From Perilla frutescens (lineage: Eukaryota; Streptophyta; Magnoliopsida; Lamiales; Lamiaceae): a stretch of DNA of 64,000 bases. Location of the stretch: assembly GCA_026008535.1 (NCBI GenBank), contig BRKX01000014.1, positions 19,924,694 to 19,988,693 of the forward strand. The letters are read 5' to 3'. Position numbers and translations under genes: made by a program. The notes under the pieces were generated by a model. It saw only the letters and a program-made list of their open reading frames with translations. It did no database searches and had not been told where the DNA came from. Positions 38,092-50,113 of the stretch are shown piece after piece (the first letter of the stretch is position 1; the number at the start of each line of letters is the position of its first letter).

Positions 38092-40528
38092 TATTTTTTT
38101 TTTTTAGGAAAAGAAAATATTGAATAAAAAGGAACCCGTTCAATGAACGGAACATTAGACAAAATTATATCCGGAACAACACCGGTATAAGGAAAAATTA
38201 AAGGATTGCTACTAGCTAATTTTGCCAGAGAATGAGCAGTGGCATTCGCTGTTCGACGAGCCCATGTATAGATCACTTCTTCAAAATGGGTTGCCTCCAC
38301 CCTAATCGAATTGCACATCACTTCTCTATAGGAGAGATCTTCACAATACTCCCTCATCTGTTGCTGCAAATTTTGATAATCAGTTTCTAACATAATTTTG
38401 CGGCCACCATTCTCCCTTGCCAACACCAAACCCTCTTGATAGGCTAGACCCTCTGCAATTTCCGGTGACAATCTTGAAGAAAGCTTTCTGCAACGTGACA
38501 CAATTGTCTACCCATCCATATCCCGAATGATCAGTCCTAAACCCACTCCACCATTTGGACACATCGCCGCATCTACGTTAACTTTCCAGTAGCCATTACA
38601 AGGTTTTTGCCACATCTTTGCAGTCGGAATATACTCTCGAGAAGGAGGAGGTTTGGCTGCTGCAATAGCAATCTCAAAGCACACATTGTGAGGAGTATTT
38701 ACTTGCTGAAACACCAGCAGGTTTCGTTTCTTCCAATTAATCCACATCAAAGCAGCAAACAAACTATGAAAATCTGGTTCGTCAACTTCAGCAGTAAGTG
38801 CAAACCAGTCTCTAACTGAGAGATCACTCCTAGTAAGCTCATGACCTAGTCAGAGAGGAGAGGCTCGCCAATGAAAAAAACTCCATGAACAGTCCTTCAA
38901 ACAATACTCCATAGTTTCTTTTTCCATACCACATCTTCAGCACACTGTTTCAACCTGACACTGCCGGTGCTGAAGTTCCACAGCTACTGGGAGAATGCCC
39001 CGGGCACATCTAGCTCCACATGAAATGTCGAATTTTTGGCATCACCTGAAGCTTATTAATCCATTTCCAGATATCCGGTCCTCCAATCATTGAACTGGGT
39101 ACCTCGAGATGGTGATCACAAATTTGACATGCCAGGTGATAGCCCGATTTCACAGAGTAGATGCTGTTTTTATTCAATCTCCACGTGAGTCTATCAGTCT
39201 CTCGATGTCAAGGTAAAGGTATAGACAAGATGTTGTCCACAATTTCTTTCTTGAACAGCCTCTGCAGCTCTGCATCATTCCATACTTCTTACTCTCCATT
39301 AATAAGGTCAGCAACCATCAAGTTGGGCTCATTGATTTCTGAACCAGTATCCAAAAGACCACCCGGCCAATCTCGAATCCATCTATCCCTCCAAACATTA
39401 ATGCTACTGCCATTACCCACCCTCAAAATAATCCCCTCCTTAAGGATTGCTTTCCCCGCCAAGATGTTTCTCCATGTGAAAGATGGATTAAATGCAATCG
39501 AGGTTTCGAGCAAAGGAATCTGAGGGTAGTATTTAGTTTGAAGAGTTCTAGTGATCAATGACTCCCGGCCATTGAGAAGTTGCCAAGCTTGTTTAGCAAG
39601 TATCGCTTTGTTAAATTGGCCAATATCTTGAAATCCTAGTCCCTCTCCAACACGTGGTCTGCAAATAGACTTCCAAGAGCACCAATGAATTCTACGTTTA
39701 TCTTTCATTTGCCCCCAAAGAAAATTTACTGAAAGATAGTTAATTCTTCGGCAAACCGATTCGGGCAATAGAAAGACGCTCATAAGATATGAAGGAATAG
39801 CCTGCACCACCACTTTAATAAGAGTAGTTCTCCCAGCATTTGAAAGGCACTGTTTTTTCCAATTTTTCAACTTTTTTCGCACTCTATCTTCGAGCATTTG
39901 GAATATCTCCTACTTAGATCTGCCCACCGTATAAGGGATCCCTAAATATATGTCGTGCTTCTTAACTCTTCGAGCACACAGTTTTGTCGAGAGCAACGTA
40001 GCATTATCCAAGAATACCCCTACACTAAAGGTTATTTCTGATTTCTCCAAATTCACCATCTGCCCCGAAGCCTTCTCATACATTTCCAAGATGCGCTTAA
40101 CTCGAACAATTTCAGCTTCATTAGCTCGACCGAAAATAATGCTATCGTCTGCAGAAAATAAATGGGTCACAGTCAGGGCATTCCGACAGATTTTAGCTCC
40201 ATGCAATAAGTGTTGGGTCTCCGCCTTGCGAATAAGAGCTGACTGCACAAAATAGGAACAGAAATGGGGATAAAGGGTCTCCTTGACGAAGCCCTCGACT
40301 CGGGTTAAAAGATGAACCAACAAATCCATTCACCAACACAGAGAAGGAAACACTTCTAACACATCCCATAATCAATCTCACAAACTTATCTGCAAAACCC
40401 AATTTTTCCATAATTCCTTGTAAAAAGCACTACTCAACTCTATCATATGCCTTACACATATCCAATTTAAAGGCAAAACACCCTTTCTTAGCTTTAATAG
40501 ATTTCATATAGTGGAAGATTTCATATAA
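38092..40528 (-). mobile_element. 5'-truncated L1-type LINE with RNase H
   Basis: A T run at 38094-38105 is the poly-A tail on the minus strand. Similarity begins abruptly at about 40528 inside the reverse transcriptase domain (IFHYMKSIKAKKG), the usual 5' truncation. Going down the minus strand there are the RT fingers and palm (FKLDMCKAYDRVE, SRGLRQGDPLSPFLF, FSADDSIIFG), a zf-RVT region (WGQMKDKRRIHWCSW) and a C-terminal RNase H domain (WKVNVDAAMCPNGGVGLGL, TARRTANATAHSLAKLA). Several frameshifts and stops break it, so it is dead. A target duplication could not be set because the flanks are TA-rich. Confidence 0.88.
38108..40528 (-). pseudogene. LINE ORF2 remnant (RT, zf-RVT, RNase H)
   Basis: The frame is spread over at least five segments: 40193-40528, 39910-40329, 39289-39897, 38508-38762 and about 38108-38501. 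The catalytic ADD of reverse transcriptase is present. No endonuclease domain remains because of the 5' truncation. Sequence between 38820 and 39290 is degraded zinc-binding region. Confidence 0.8.
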
Positions 40529-42582
40529 TGATATATTTATGTATGGGTGTATGAGGTAAATTTTTTATTTTATTAATATGTGTGCATTCATGCAGAATGA
40601 CACTTACTCGGAAATAGGAGTAAGTTTTAGATCCGGATAATTGATTTTTTTTTTCAATAAATAATTTGCTAAATTTAATCAGTAATTGTAAACTTATTAT
40701 AAACTATTGTAGTACTAAAATGAAAAATAAAATAAAATTGAAATCCACGGTTTATTAGATTAAGAATTTCAACCATTTAGTTCGTAAATTGATATTTATA
40801 TATTTCAAGTAATTCACAATACAAAATAAATATACCCTTCGAATTCAAAATAAGTATTTTGGAGCAATAAACTGCACATACATTAAGAAAACAAATCAAA
40901 ATACCTTACATAACATTAACTAATGCTGCATCGCTCCACAATATATAATTTCATTACCTCAATCATTTTTATTTTTTTTCATAGAGGGTGAATTATGAAG
41001 AAAAACAAAAAACCTATCTTCAAACAAAAAATATTTAATCTGAACACAATCATTTATTTGGAAAAATTTAAATTTCTAAAAGGATATACTTAATAATTAA
41101 TTTTGAATGGGGGGGGGGGGGGGGAATAGGAGAGGGTATATGTATTTATTGCCTTCAGTATACTCTCCACCTCACTGTAATAGTTCGTTCATCCATCAGT
41201 TAATTTGTACCACCTGCATTATTTATTCAAAGAATAATGATTGTATCGTAAATAACCAAAAAAAGAAAGAAAAGAAAATAAAAAAAGCTATGCCTAAAAT
41301 TCACTGTTTTTGTGAGAAGATGTTGATGCGTCCAAACTCATCAGAGCATGAAAGGCGTCAAAATCCACGTGAGCGTGCTTAGAATTAAAAGAAATTGACA
41401 TTTTACCAAAATCATGAGACGTACAGCTTGTTCTTCAAATTATTTTAAGTTGTCACATTTCCAATTTATAATAACATTATTTTATTTTATGCATGACGAT
41501 CGTTAAAGTTTTCAAAATATCTTGATCTAGAAGATGTGGATACATATAAAATATGTATTTTAAATTAAAAAATATTGATGAAATTTGAATTTTTTTAGAG
41601 ACAAAATTTGAAAAATATTAACCTTCATCATGATATCGTCATACTTTCAATTAAACTACCTCAAAAAATTGGTTTTTTTGCTTTAGAATTGGATGTATTT
41701 ATTGGGCCGTAGGCCATATGCTTATTAATTATACACGCTAAATTATAGTATTTTTTTTTACAGAATATCAACAATCAATTCCGATATCTCAAAGTTTAAG
41801 ACGTTGATGAAATTTAAATTCACTAACCCGTAAATGTGGCATATACGTTTTACTTGAGAATTAGGCCAGTATTGAATTGGATAATTGAGTCGGGTTTTAA
41901 CGCTGTATTTAGGCCTGAATTAAAATTACACAGTTGGGCATTTTATGCATATCTGCATTCTGCAACGGAGAATGTGCTTTACCCATATTTTTATCTTTAA
42001 TCATTGAGACACTAATTCAATTGTTTATTTGCAAATATGTCAACGGAAATATATTGGATGGTCAAATCACCACTTAATTTTACATACTTTAATAATTTAA
42101 TATATCATTCAGTTATCCTCGTCATCACTCGAACATACATTGAAAAATGGCTTTGATTGTGTCAGTAAATTATTCATTTTTTTATGGAATGTTTTACGGA
42201 ACAAAATAAAATTTTACATTTTCAAAATCTAGAGAGATTGGTATGTATTGGATATTTGGATATGATGTCGTAAAAAATATACTTATTTAAATAAGTTTTA
42301 TCAATTTGGAGTATGAAAGAAGGGTTAACTATCAATCCAAATATGAAAGATAAAAACTATCAGTCTAGATCACTATTGATGGACTATCAATCTAATTAAT
42401 GTCCATTAAACTATGTATATTATTCTTATTTATTTTTTAATTAATTTTATATTAATTTGAATGATAATTTATTCATAAATTATTTAATAAATAATTGAAT
42501 CAAATTAATTAAAAATAAAATAAGAATCAAAATACATTATCTTTCATATCTTAGACTATCCGTCCATAATACCCCTTATTTA
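40529..42582. other. AT-rich intergenic DNA
   Basis: I see no gene. A G run of about 16 bases starts at 41108. An ORF begins there but shows no protein family. Confidence 0.5.
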
Positions 42583-42583
42583 G

Positions 42584-42639
<56 letters not shown>
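42583..42639. repeat. (CT)n(TA)n compound microsatellite
   Basis: A CT run at about 42583-42610 passes directly into a TA run to 42639, which borders the TIR element at 42640. Confidence 0.95.
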
Positions 42640-42642
<3 letters not shown>

Positions 42643-43317
42643 ATGGGATCTGGTGAGAACCGGTCGCTAGGTGAGAATCGGGAACCGATCCCATCCGTTC
42701 ATCCTGCAAAATCGACGTCCCAGATCCATCCAGATTTTCGGTGGCATTTTTTTAATTATCGCGAAAATCTTCAATTCGCGCGTCTCATTAAGGGTAAAAT
42801 CGGAATTGAACTCAGAAATTGCCCATATTCAATCTTAGCATCCGACTTCGCACATTTTAGCCTCATGAATTTCTCATTTTAGCATGTGTTGATAAACAAA
42901 AATGGAGCGATGATTTCCTTGGAATAAAATGCAATACACCCTATTTGATGACAGTGAACCCTAATGGGAATCTCATAATTACTTGTTGGGATCAGGAACT
43001 TAATAAACCCTAATTGAGAATTGTGAACCCTAGTGGAAAATGTCATATCAATTTTAGTCTCCTACTTCGATAATTTTAGCATTATGCGATTCTCATTTTA
43101 GCCTCATGCGATTCTCATTTTAGCCTCAGAACAAAAGGGAAGAATTATTAAATTACTATATTACCCTCCGTCCAGAAAGTTGCCGAAAATTATAGGAATG
43201 TCACCGCCCATCCACTTAAATCTGATTTAATCTGGACCGTCCAGATTGAGTCAAACAAGAGTTAGGATTGGTTCCTAGTTCTCACTTGGGGGAAGGGTTC
43301 TCATTTGATTATTTTCC
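42640..43317. mobile_element. Non-autonomous TIR element inside a TA microsatellite
   Basis: Imperfect inverted ends of about 45 bases: left GGTGAGAACCGGTCGCTAGG, right reverse-complement AATGAGAACCCTTCCCCCAA, and both continue with GGAACC(G/A)ATCC. TA repeats lie immediately outside both ends. Inside, the phrase TTTTAGC(C)TCATG(C)GATTTCTCA is repeated about four times between 42850 and 43130. No transposase is present. It resembles plant elements that sit in TA microsatellites, but the superfamily is unclear. Confidence 0.65.
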
Positions 43318-44140
43318 TATATATATATATATAAAACTTTTTGGTTTTAAATAAAATGAAAATGCTCACCTTGTCAAGTGATGCTAGATTATTTATTAAT
43401 TTAATTTACATAAATATGTAACAACTAATTATGTAATACGTACTATCACATTAATTAATAATTTATATACATTAATCCGCTCAAATAAAAAAAATAATAC
43501 TTTTCTCCGGGATATAAGGGCGCAATAAAGATCCTCTACTTGCTAGTTTTAATTTTGTGATTTGTGATTTGTTTATCAAAGCAGTTACGCGTATAGGGAT
43601 GCTGTTTAAGATATGGTACTGTAGTAATATACTGAAAAAATAAACAACAGAAATAATTAGCAAATTAAACGAACTGGAAAATTAGATCTGGGAGAGTTAG
43701 AGAGCCCCACAGAAGGATTAAAAATTTTAAATACTGATCATCGAGTCTATAAAAATAAAATATCGAAAATCATAGTTGGATCAAATAATAATCGAGATCA
43801 TATTTTGAATGATGTAGCCATAGAATCCGTTCCCACTAAATAAAAACAAGAGAAAATGATCAGTTAGCCATCAACTTGATCACACATATGTCGTTAAACT
43901 ACAACACTAGCAATTTACAACAAAATCAAGAACATACTAAACTATTTCATATATATGTATATATATTTCTCTTTAAAATCTTATAAAAATTTAAGGTTCA
44001 ATATTACAAATAAAATTCCATAAAACAGAAAGAAATCAATATATATATATATAAATAATCTCCACGAGAATGATAATATAAAGTAGGAAGAAAAGACATT
44101 GTAGGTAGGAGGAAAATTGAAGTTGAAAATATATATGAAT
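43318..44140. other. Intergenic and 3' side of the NAC gene
   Basis: A TA tract at 43318-43333, then AT-rich DNA with no gene. The 3' untranslated region of the minus-strand NAC gene probably occupies the upper 200-300 bases. Confidence 0.5.
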
Positions 44141-45246
44141 TCAGTAACTCCAAATGCAGTCGAGATCGTGAGGGTGAAGTGGATTGTGGTCGTCTTGAAA
44201 GGGCCTCTTCCCAGTGTCAACTGAAGAGTTCTCAGTGCTCAAGGCAGTTTCCTGGGAAACAGAGGCGATCTCTTTGTTGTTCCTGAATCCATTATTCATG
44301 GTAGCAAGAAACGTGCGGAGAATTGAGGGATCCTGCAGAGGAACGGAGGCCCCCCAGGGGATTATTGAGGAAGATGATGCAGCCAGATTATTAATGGGAT
44401 TGTTGTTGTTGATCATCAAGTTTTCCGATAGAACGGTGTTGGAGAAGCAGTGCACGTGGCCGGAATCCGAGTCGTTGTAGGGAGAAGGGTCCATCAATGG
44501 CGGCAGGGTGCTCGTCGGATTTATAAGCTCTGAATTCATCCTCATCAGCCCTGAAATGGGGATTTTTTTCCCTCCGCTCGTCTTTTGAAACACCCTGCTG
44601 ATCACCCAATCATTCTGCAACACCAACACAAATAATATAATTGATTCATTATCCCTCTTTTGTTTTTTTCCTATGCATATTGATATTTCTTAATTAATTA
44701 CCTTAGCTGTTTTGTCTAGAGAGAATTTCCCTTCCAATCTGTATTCATGGCAAACCCAATTGGATTTCTCGCCTTTGGGAGCTCTGCCCCTGTAGAAAAC
44801 CAAGGTTTTCTTCATTCCGACGAGGATCTTCCCCCGGAATATCTCTTTATCTTTTCCGGTGGCTTTCCAGTAGCCGGCGGCAGTAGCCCTGTTTGTTCTA
44901 AGCCCAGTCGGGTATTTCTTATCCCTAACACAGAAAAAATACCATTCCTTTTCCCCCAATTTTGCTCTCCCTAATCATCATTTCAACAACACGTACAAAA
45001 AAGTCAATAATAATAATAACTGATTGTAATTGATAGAGAGAGAGAAAGACAGAACTCACAAGGCAATTCCCAGGGCTCAATCTTGTTCATATCCACTTCA
45101 CCAATAGCAACCGCAGAAAAAGAGGCGTCAACAACTTTTCTACAGAGATAATGAGTGATCAGCTCTTCGTCGGTCGGATGAAATCGAAATCCGGGAGGCA
45201 GTTCCATTAGATCATCCCTTTTCATAATTCCAGAATTGTTTTCCAT
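44141..45246 (-). CDS. NAC100-like: NAC transcription factor, NAC100-like clade
   Basis: Three exons join in frame: 45060-45246, 44702-44970 and 44141-44614, giving 309 residues. I chose MENNSG at 45246 because NAC proteins of this clade start close to the LPPGFRFHPTDEELITHYL motif; an in-frame ATG ten codons upstream (45276) is possible. The NAC DNA-binding domain has all five subdomains: LPPGFRFHPTDEELI (A), AIGEVDMNKIEPWELPW (B), EWYFFCVRDKKYPTGLRTNRA (C, part), GYWKATGKDKEI and GRAPKGEKSNWVCHEY (D), DWVISRVFQK (E). The C-terminal region keeps motifs of the NAC100/NAC080 group (GKKIPISGL, SPYND, SVSQE, aromatic end IWSY). A miR164-type site lies in exon 3. The role is nuclear transcription control, in related genes linked to organ growth and ageing. 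Odd points: SFSAVAIGE lacks the usual Arg, and subdomain D-E spacing is a few residues short. Confidence 0.93.
44440..44460 (-). promoter_or_regulatory. miR164-type target site in the NAC exon 3
   Basis: The mRNA segment encodes GHVHCFS and pairs with miR164 over 18 of 21 positions by my reading from memory of miR164. Mismatches are at miRNA position 12 and the last two 3' positions; the seed and positions 10-11 are paired. The site is at the same protein place as in known miR164-regulated NAC genes. Confidence 0.7.
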
Positions 45247-46445
45247 CAATTTTTCTTTTTTCTTTTTTCGGTTCAAGGAAACAGAGGATTTGACTGACCC
45301 TTGTATATAATGGATTAACAGATGCGAAAAGAATCAACCAAACTTTTTTTTGATGAAATAATAAAAGAAAAAAGTTTGCAGAAAAAAAGGGGATAGCTAG
45401 CTGTAAGCAATACAGTTAATTAGTTGCAGCTTTTGAGAATTCTGAACAAGACTATATATCAAATCCAAGAAGCAAACTCAGTACTGAACAAAGAGAAAAG
45501 AAATGAGTGAAACTAAATGGGGTGGAAAGGCTAAGGGGAAGTGAGAGAGAGAGAAGCCATGGAATGGAAACTCAAGTGAGAGAAAGGGGGAGAGAGATAA
45601 ATTTAGAAAGGAAACAGCATGAGGATCATAAGGGCAATAAATAGGTGGTGGCATAAGGGGAAATGGAATGAAAGAAACGTGATTTCTAAGCAACTAGACG
45701 AGGTTGTTTTACCCTTCTTTTTGTGCTTGAACTAATCCATTATTTCTTTTAATTTGACCAAATACACCTCACCTCCTAAATCACTATTATGCCATACTTT
45801 TTATATTCACATTTTCTTCTCTTTTCTTTTAATTTTTCACTTTAATCCATCCTTTTTCCTTAATCCTTTTAAAAAAAAGATGGGTCTCACTTACTTTGAT
45901 TTTGATATTGAGCTTTTACTAAGTTGTATTACATTTCGAGATTTCTCCAATTTGACTCTACACATGCCAAATACAACTTGGATCGCCTGAATTGTACACC
46001 CTAATTATTGTGTGTCTACGTAATAATAATTCACTTTTGCTAAAGGTTTCGCTAATCATGTAATCTGACATTTATTTCTTCATGATTAATTACTTTTATA
46101 TTTCTATGTACAGATTAATTATTAAATCGTATTGAAGAAAAAATAACTATTAATTAATGTAATCATGTTTCCCTTAGCTAAACGACATCATATCACCATT
46201 TAATTATAAAAATATGTTTATCTTGATTCCAATAATTTGATACTGTACTATCATGGTAATCTCGACTCGCATCACTCCAACTTGGATTGCATGAATAATA
46301 AGAATTGCTCGTCTAATTAACAATGAATGGTGTTGCAGATTATATGAATAGTGTAATCTAGTGTTAGTTGACCAAATTTAAATGTATGTCCACACTACTG
46401 TATCAAATATAAGTCGAAATTAATTTATATCCAAGCTTGCATGTG
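45247..46445. other. NAC leader and proximal promoter region
   Basis: On the gene's strand the first few hundred bases are CT-rich (45540-45600), as in many plant 5' leaders. TATATA candidates occur near 45303 and 45452. Short ORFs here (45478-45693) are probably leader sequence. Above 45700 it is AT-rich with no other gene. Confidence 0.45.
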
Positions 46446-46453
46446 TGTATAGT

Positions 46454-46892
46454 CAGGGACCCTGAGATTTCAGGTGCCCTGTTCAAAAAAGAAAAATGGT
46501 GCTCCTATTTATTATGACTTTGATAAAATAATTTTATTTTTTTAAAATTGAGTTTGTCAAGTATATCACTATTAAATAATATTGTAAGATAATGTATTAT
46601 ATTTATGAAAAATGTAATGCTATATTATATTAATATTTATTTATTTTTTTCAAATATTTTTATTTTCATTGTTAACTTTAGTTTTCTCTTACTTTTTTAT
46701 TGGTTTATTTTTTTCAAAATGTATTGAGAAAACATGGCATGAGAAATAGTTTTTGGACAATAATAATAACTATTTCAAATAATAAATAAATCTACTATTT
46801 ATATTTTTAGAAATATCATGTGTAAAATAATAAATATTAATATACAAATTACATAATATATAAAATATACTTATTATATGTTATTAAAGTAT

Positions 46893-46952
<60 letters not shown>

Positions 46953-47735
46953 GAGCATCAACATGTGAACATAGGGGAGTATATATGAATATATTTATTA
47001 TACTAGAAAGATGCACATAGTTTGCACAAGATTAAACTAGTTATACTAAAATTACATTTAACAGTTTTATCATATTATTAAATATTTCAAATATAGTATT
47101 TGCATAAATATAATAAATATTAATATAAAATGAAATAAAATGTGAAGTACACTTATTGAAATTTATTGTATTAGAGCGTATATTATATCACACTAGAAAA
47201 ATGCACGTACTTTGCACGTGCTTAAAATAGTTATACTAAAAAGATATTTAACAATCTTATTAAATATAAATATTTTAATATTATTATTAATAGATATTTT
47301 TAAATGTAAAATATATTGGTTGAAAATTATTTTATTAGAGTCTACATTATATTAAAATATTCCTATTAAACTAGAAAAATGCACATACTTTGCATAAGTT
47401 TAAAATAGTTTACTAAAATAATATTTAATAATTTAATATAACACATGTGTGAAGAGTAAAAAAAATAAAAATAAAAAATAGAATCTTGTAATTGAACAAT
47501 TAAAAAGGCTTTGTAATCAATGTAAAAAATTATAATAAATTTAAACCTTAAGTAATAGCCTAGAAATGATTTGGACTTCAAAAAATGAGGTGGATTTGTA
47601 TATATTTATTTATATATAGAAAAAATTTAAAATAATTAACATAATTATTTACATAAGTTATTTATTTTTTGGTGCCCTTATATATTGTTGGCCACTATGC
47701 GGCGCACCTTTCGCATGGCCTAAGGGCCGCCACTG
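46454..47735. mobile_element. Non-autonomous hAT-type element with internal repeats
   Basis: The left end starts CAGGGACCCTGAG and the right end, reversed, CAGTGGCGGCCCTTAG. The eight bases TGTATAGT flank both sides (46446-46453 and 47736-47743), the duplication size of hAT elements. It is 1282 bases, AT-rich, with no transposase. It includes a (TA)n tract at 46903-46949. Confidence 0.8.
47003..47430. repeat. Three tandem ~180-base repeats inside the hAT element
   Basis: A segment beginning CTAGAAAAATGCAC(G/A)TACTTTGCA occurs at about 47003, 47193 and 47371, each followed by AGTT(A)TACTAAAA and a similar AT-rich stretch. Periods are about 190 and 178 bases. Confidence 0.8.
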
Positions 47736-47743
47736 TGTATAGT

Positions 47744-48186
47744 TATATATTATTTCTTGAAATTAGTTTTGGGCCTTCATTTAATTAACTCCAACTTTGA
47801 CGAGTTTTTATGTATATAAAAATAATTTTACCAAGTTTTTTCGTGTAGAACAGCGAAATTAATTGAGTAGTCGCTGATAAATTACAACCAATAATTAATT
47901 GACACATAATAAATACATGAAAACTTCATATGAATAATGACTTCACTCTTTTTGTAGATCTCTCTATTAAAAAAGAATGTTTTCAAGATTTCAATAATAT
48001 GATAGTTTTGTCATATATAATAGTCGCTCTCCAGATAGGAGATTATGAATTGCAAGCATTGACGTCCAACTTGGGACCTAAGGGAAAATTTATAACTTTG
48101 GACCCTCTATTACAAAAAATAATAAATATATATATACACACACACATACATACATATAATGCTTTTCATGATACAATTTTATTAAT
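47744..48186. other. AT-rich intergenic DNA
   Basis: No gene or repeat was recognised other than a (CA)n run near 48137. Confidence 0.5.
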
Positions 48187-48188
48187 TA

Positions 48189-48501
48189 CTACCTCCATTT
48201 CATAATGTTTGTTGTTTAAGGTTTTTTTTTAGTTTCAAAATGTTTGTTGTTTTATATAATTTGACATCCTCTCTCCCAATTTTAACCCTCTCAAATCCTA
48301 CAAGATTTTTTGATTCTAACTTACCTATAATATATGAAGAGAGAAAAATATATAGAGAGAGAAAATATTGTTATTTTTTAGGAAAATATAGATGAATTAG
48401 ATTTTATGGCATATATAAGGGATGGGTATATTTGTCCACGAAATTAATTCTTAATTCCAGATAAAAAAAATAAAACAACAAACATTATGAAACGGAAATA
48501 G
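48189..48501. mobile_element. Stowaway-like MITE, copy 2
   Basis: Related to the copy at 36604. The left end CTACCTCCATTTCATAATG mirrors the right end CATTATGAAACGGAAATAG imperfectly, with TA outside both. Internal text (GATGGGTATATTTGTCCACGAAATTAATT) is also shared with copy 1. A still weaker relative may lie at about 52420-52690. Confidence 0.75.
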
Positions 48502-48540
48502 TATTTATCAAAGTCGAATTTTGGAAAGAGTAGTGATTTT

Positions 48541-49341
48541 TAGCCAGATCCTGGCTAGCCAAAATCTTTAATTATTTTTAATAATTAATTAATTTAATTA
48601 ATAAAACACTAATTATTCAATAAATTTACATTGATGTCCTCCATAATAATTAGAGCAACTCTATATGCGCTTCAATTCAGAAGAAATCGAAGATGGAAAA
48701 AAAATAAATAAGTGAAGAAAAGAAAGAAGATGAAGCTGCGCCCCTTTCTTCCGATCCGCTTCTGGAGTGATTTTAATAATTAATTACAAATCACTAATTT
48801 CATGACAGAATGATAATATAGTAAAAACATAACATTTAATAATTAACATAATTAATTTATTAATAATACAGTTTTATTAATCATCAAAAAATTAGATTCT
48901 GGCTAGCCAGAATCTGGCTGGCTAGCATTATTCTTTTGGAAAATTATTTCATATCCATAAACAATAATGCTAGCCAGCCAAATTCTGGCTATCCAGAATC
49001 TGATTTTTTAATAATTAATAAAATTGTATTATTAACAGATTAATTATGTTAATTATTAAATGTTATGTTTTTACTATATTGCCCCTCTATCATGAAATTA
49101 GTGACTGTAATTGTCCCAAATAATATTACTAATTTTTTGGGAAATATTTGATCGGTAATATTCATTAGAAGCGGATTTATTTTTGAGCAGACATTAGAAG
49201 CGGGTTTTTTTAAGCGGAAATTAATTGGAGGATTAGACCTAATTATTATGGATGACATCAATGTAAATTTATTGAATAATTAGTATTTTATTAATTAAAT
49301 TAATTAATTATTAAAAATAATAAAAGATTCTGGCTAATTTT
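48541..49341. repeat. Long inverted repeat: two facing copies of one element
   Basis: The arm at 48541-48932 and the arm at 48963-49341 are reverse complements over most of their length, separated by about 30 bases. Each arm is bounded by the phrase GATTCTGGCTAGCCAGAATC or a close variant at both ends. The arms differ in a central 100-150 bases. The whole could fold into one hairpin if transcribed. Confidence 0.8.
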
Positions 49342-49460
49342 AGTTTAATTAGAAAGTTTCCTTATATTACAAAGTAATTATTTGTCTTTTGTATTAAAAT
49401 ATAATTAGATAAATTTGGAAGATAAAGAGTCCATAATAAAATAATAAAAACATGGAGAAT

Positions 49461-49575
49461 TATCCATTCAAGACCTGAAAGCTGCGTAATTTAAAAATTC
49501 AGGATCTGAAAGATGAAAACTATCAATTCAAGACCTGAAAGATGAAAATTGTCAATTTGGGACCTCAAAAATCAT
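49461..49575. repeat. 30-base tandem repeat, about four units
   Basis: Units begin at about 49461, 49491, 49521 and 49551 and share ATTCA(A)GACCTGAAAGATGAAAA with changes. It is non-coding. Confidence 0.8.
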
Positions 49576-50059
49576 GTGTTTTGATTTCGTTTTATTTTAA
49601 TTATTTTTAGATTAATTTTCTACGAAAATTCCTCTATTAATTATCTATTAAATCAAATAAAGAATTGAAATTATTAAAAATAAATAAAAAATTTAAAGAA
49701 ATCGAAACACACAATTTTTAAAGTCCTATATTGACAAATTTGTTTCAAGAGGTAAATTCCGGCAAGTGACAGCAACACGGCTGCTAATAATTCTTTGAAG
49801 AAGAGTGATGAAACCCAAATGCTTGAATAAGTGTGAATTTATGGTTGAGAATGAAAATGAGGATATGGGGTTTTATTGACTAAATTGGTCGCTGAAATTT
49901 AACTTTCAGGATAAATTTGTAACATATTTGGAGCATATGGTGTAATTAATTATAATTCATAATATTTTTGTGAAAATCTTATATATAGTTTGAGACACAA
50001 TATATAGTGAATTTTATACCCTTAATTATATATAATGAAATGAAAATTACCATATTTTC

Positions 50060-50113
<54 letters not shown>

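Noticed and set aside
41107..41382. ORF starting at a G run
   Set aside because: The start is a poly-G tract, and no splice or domain support exists.
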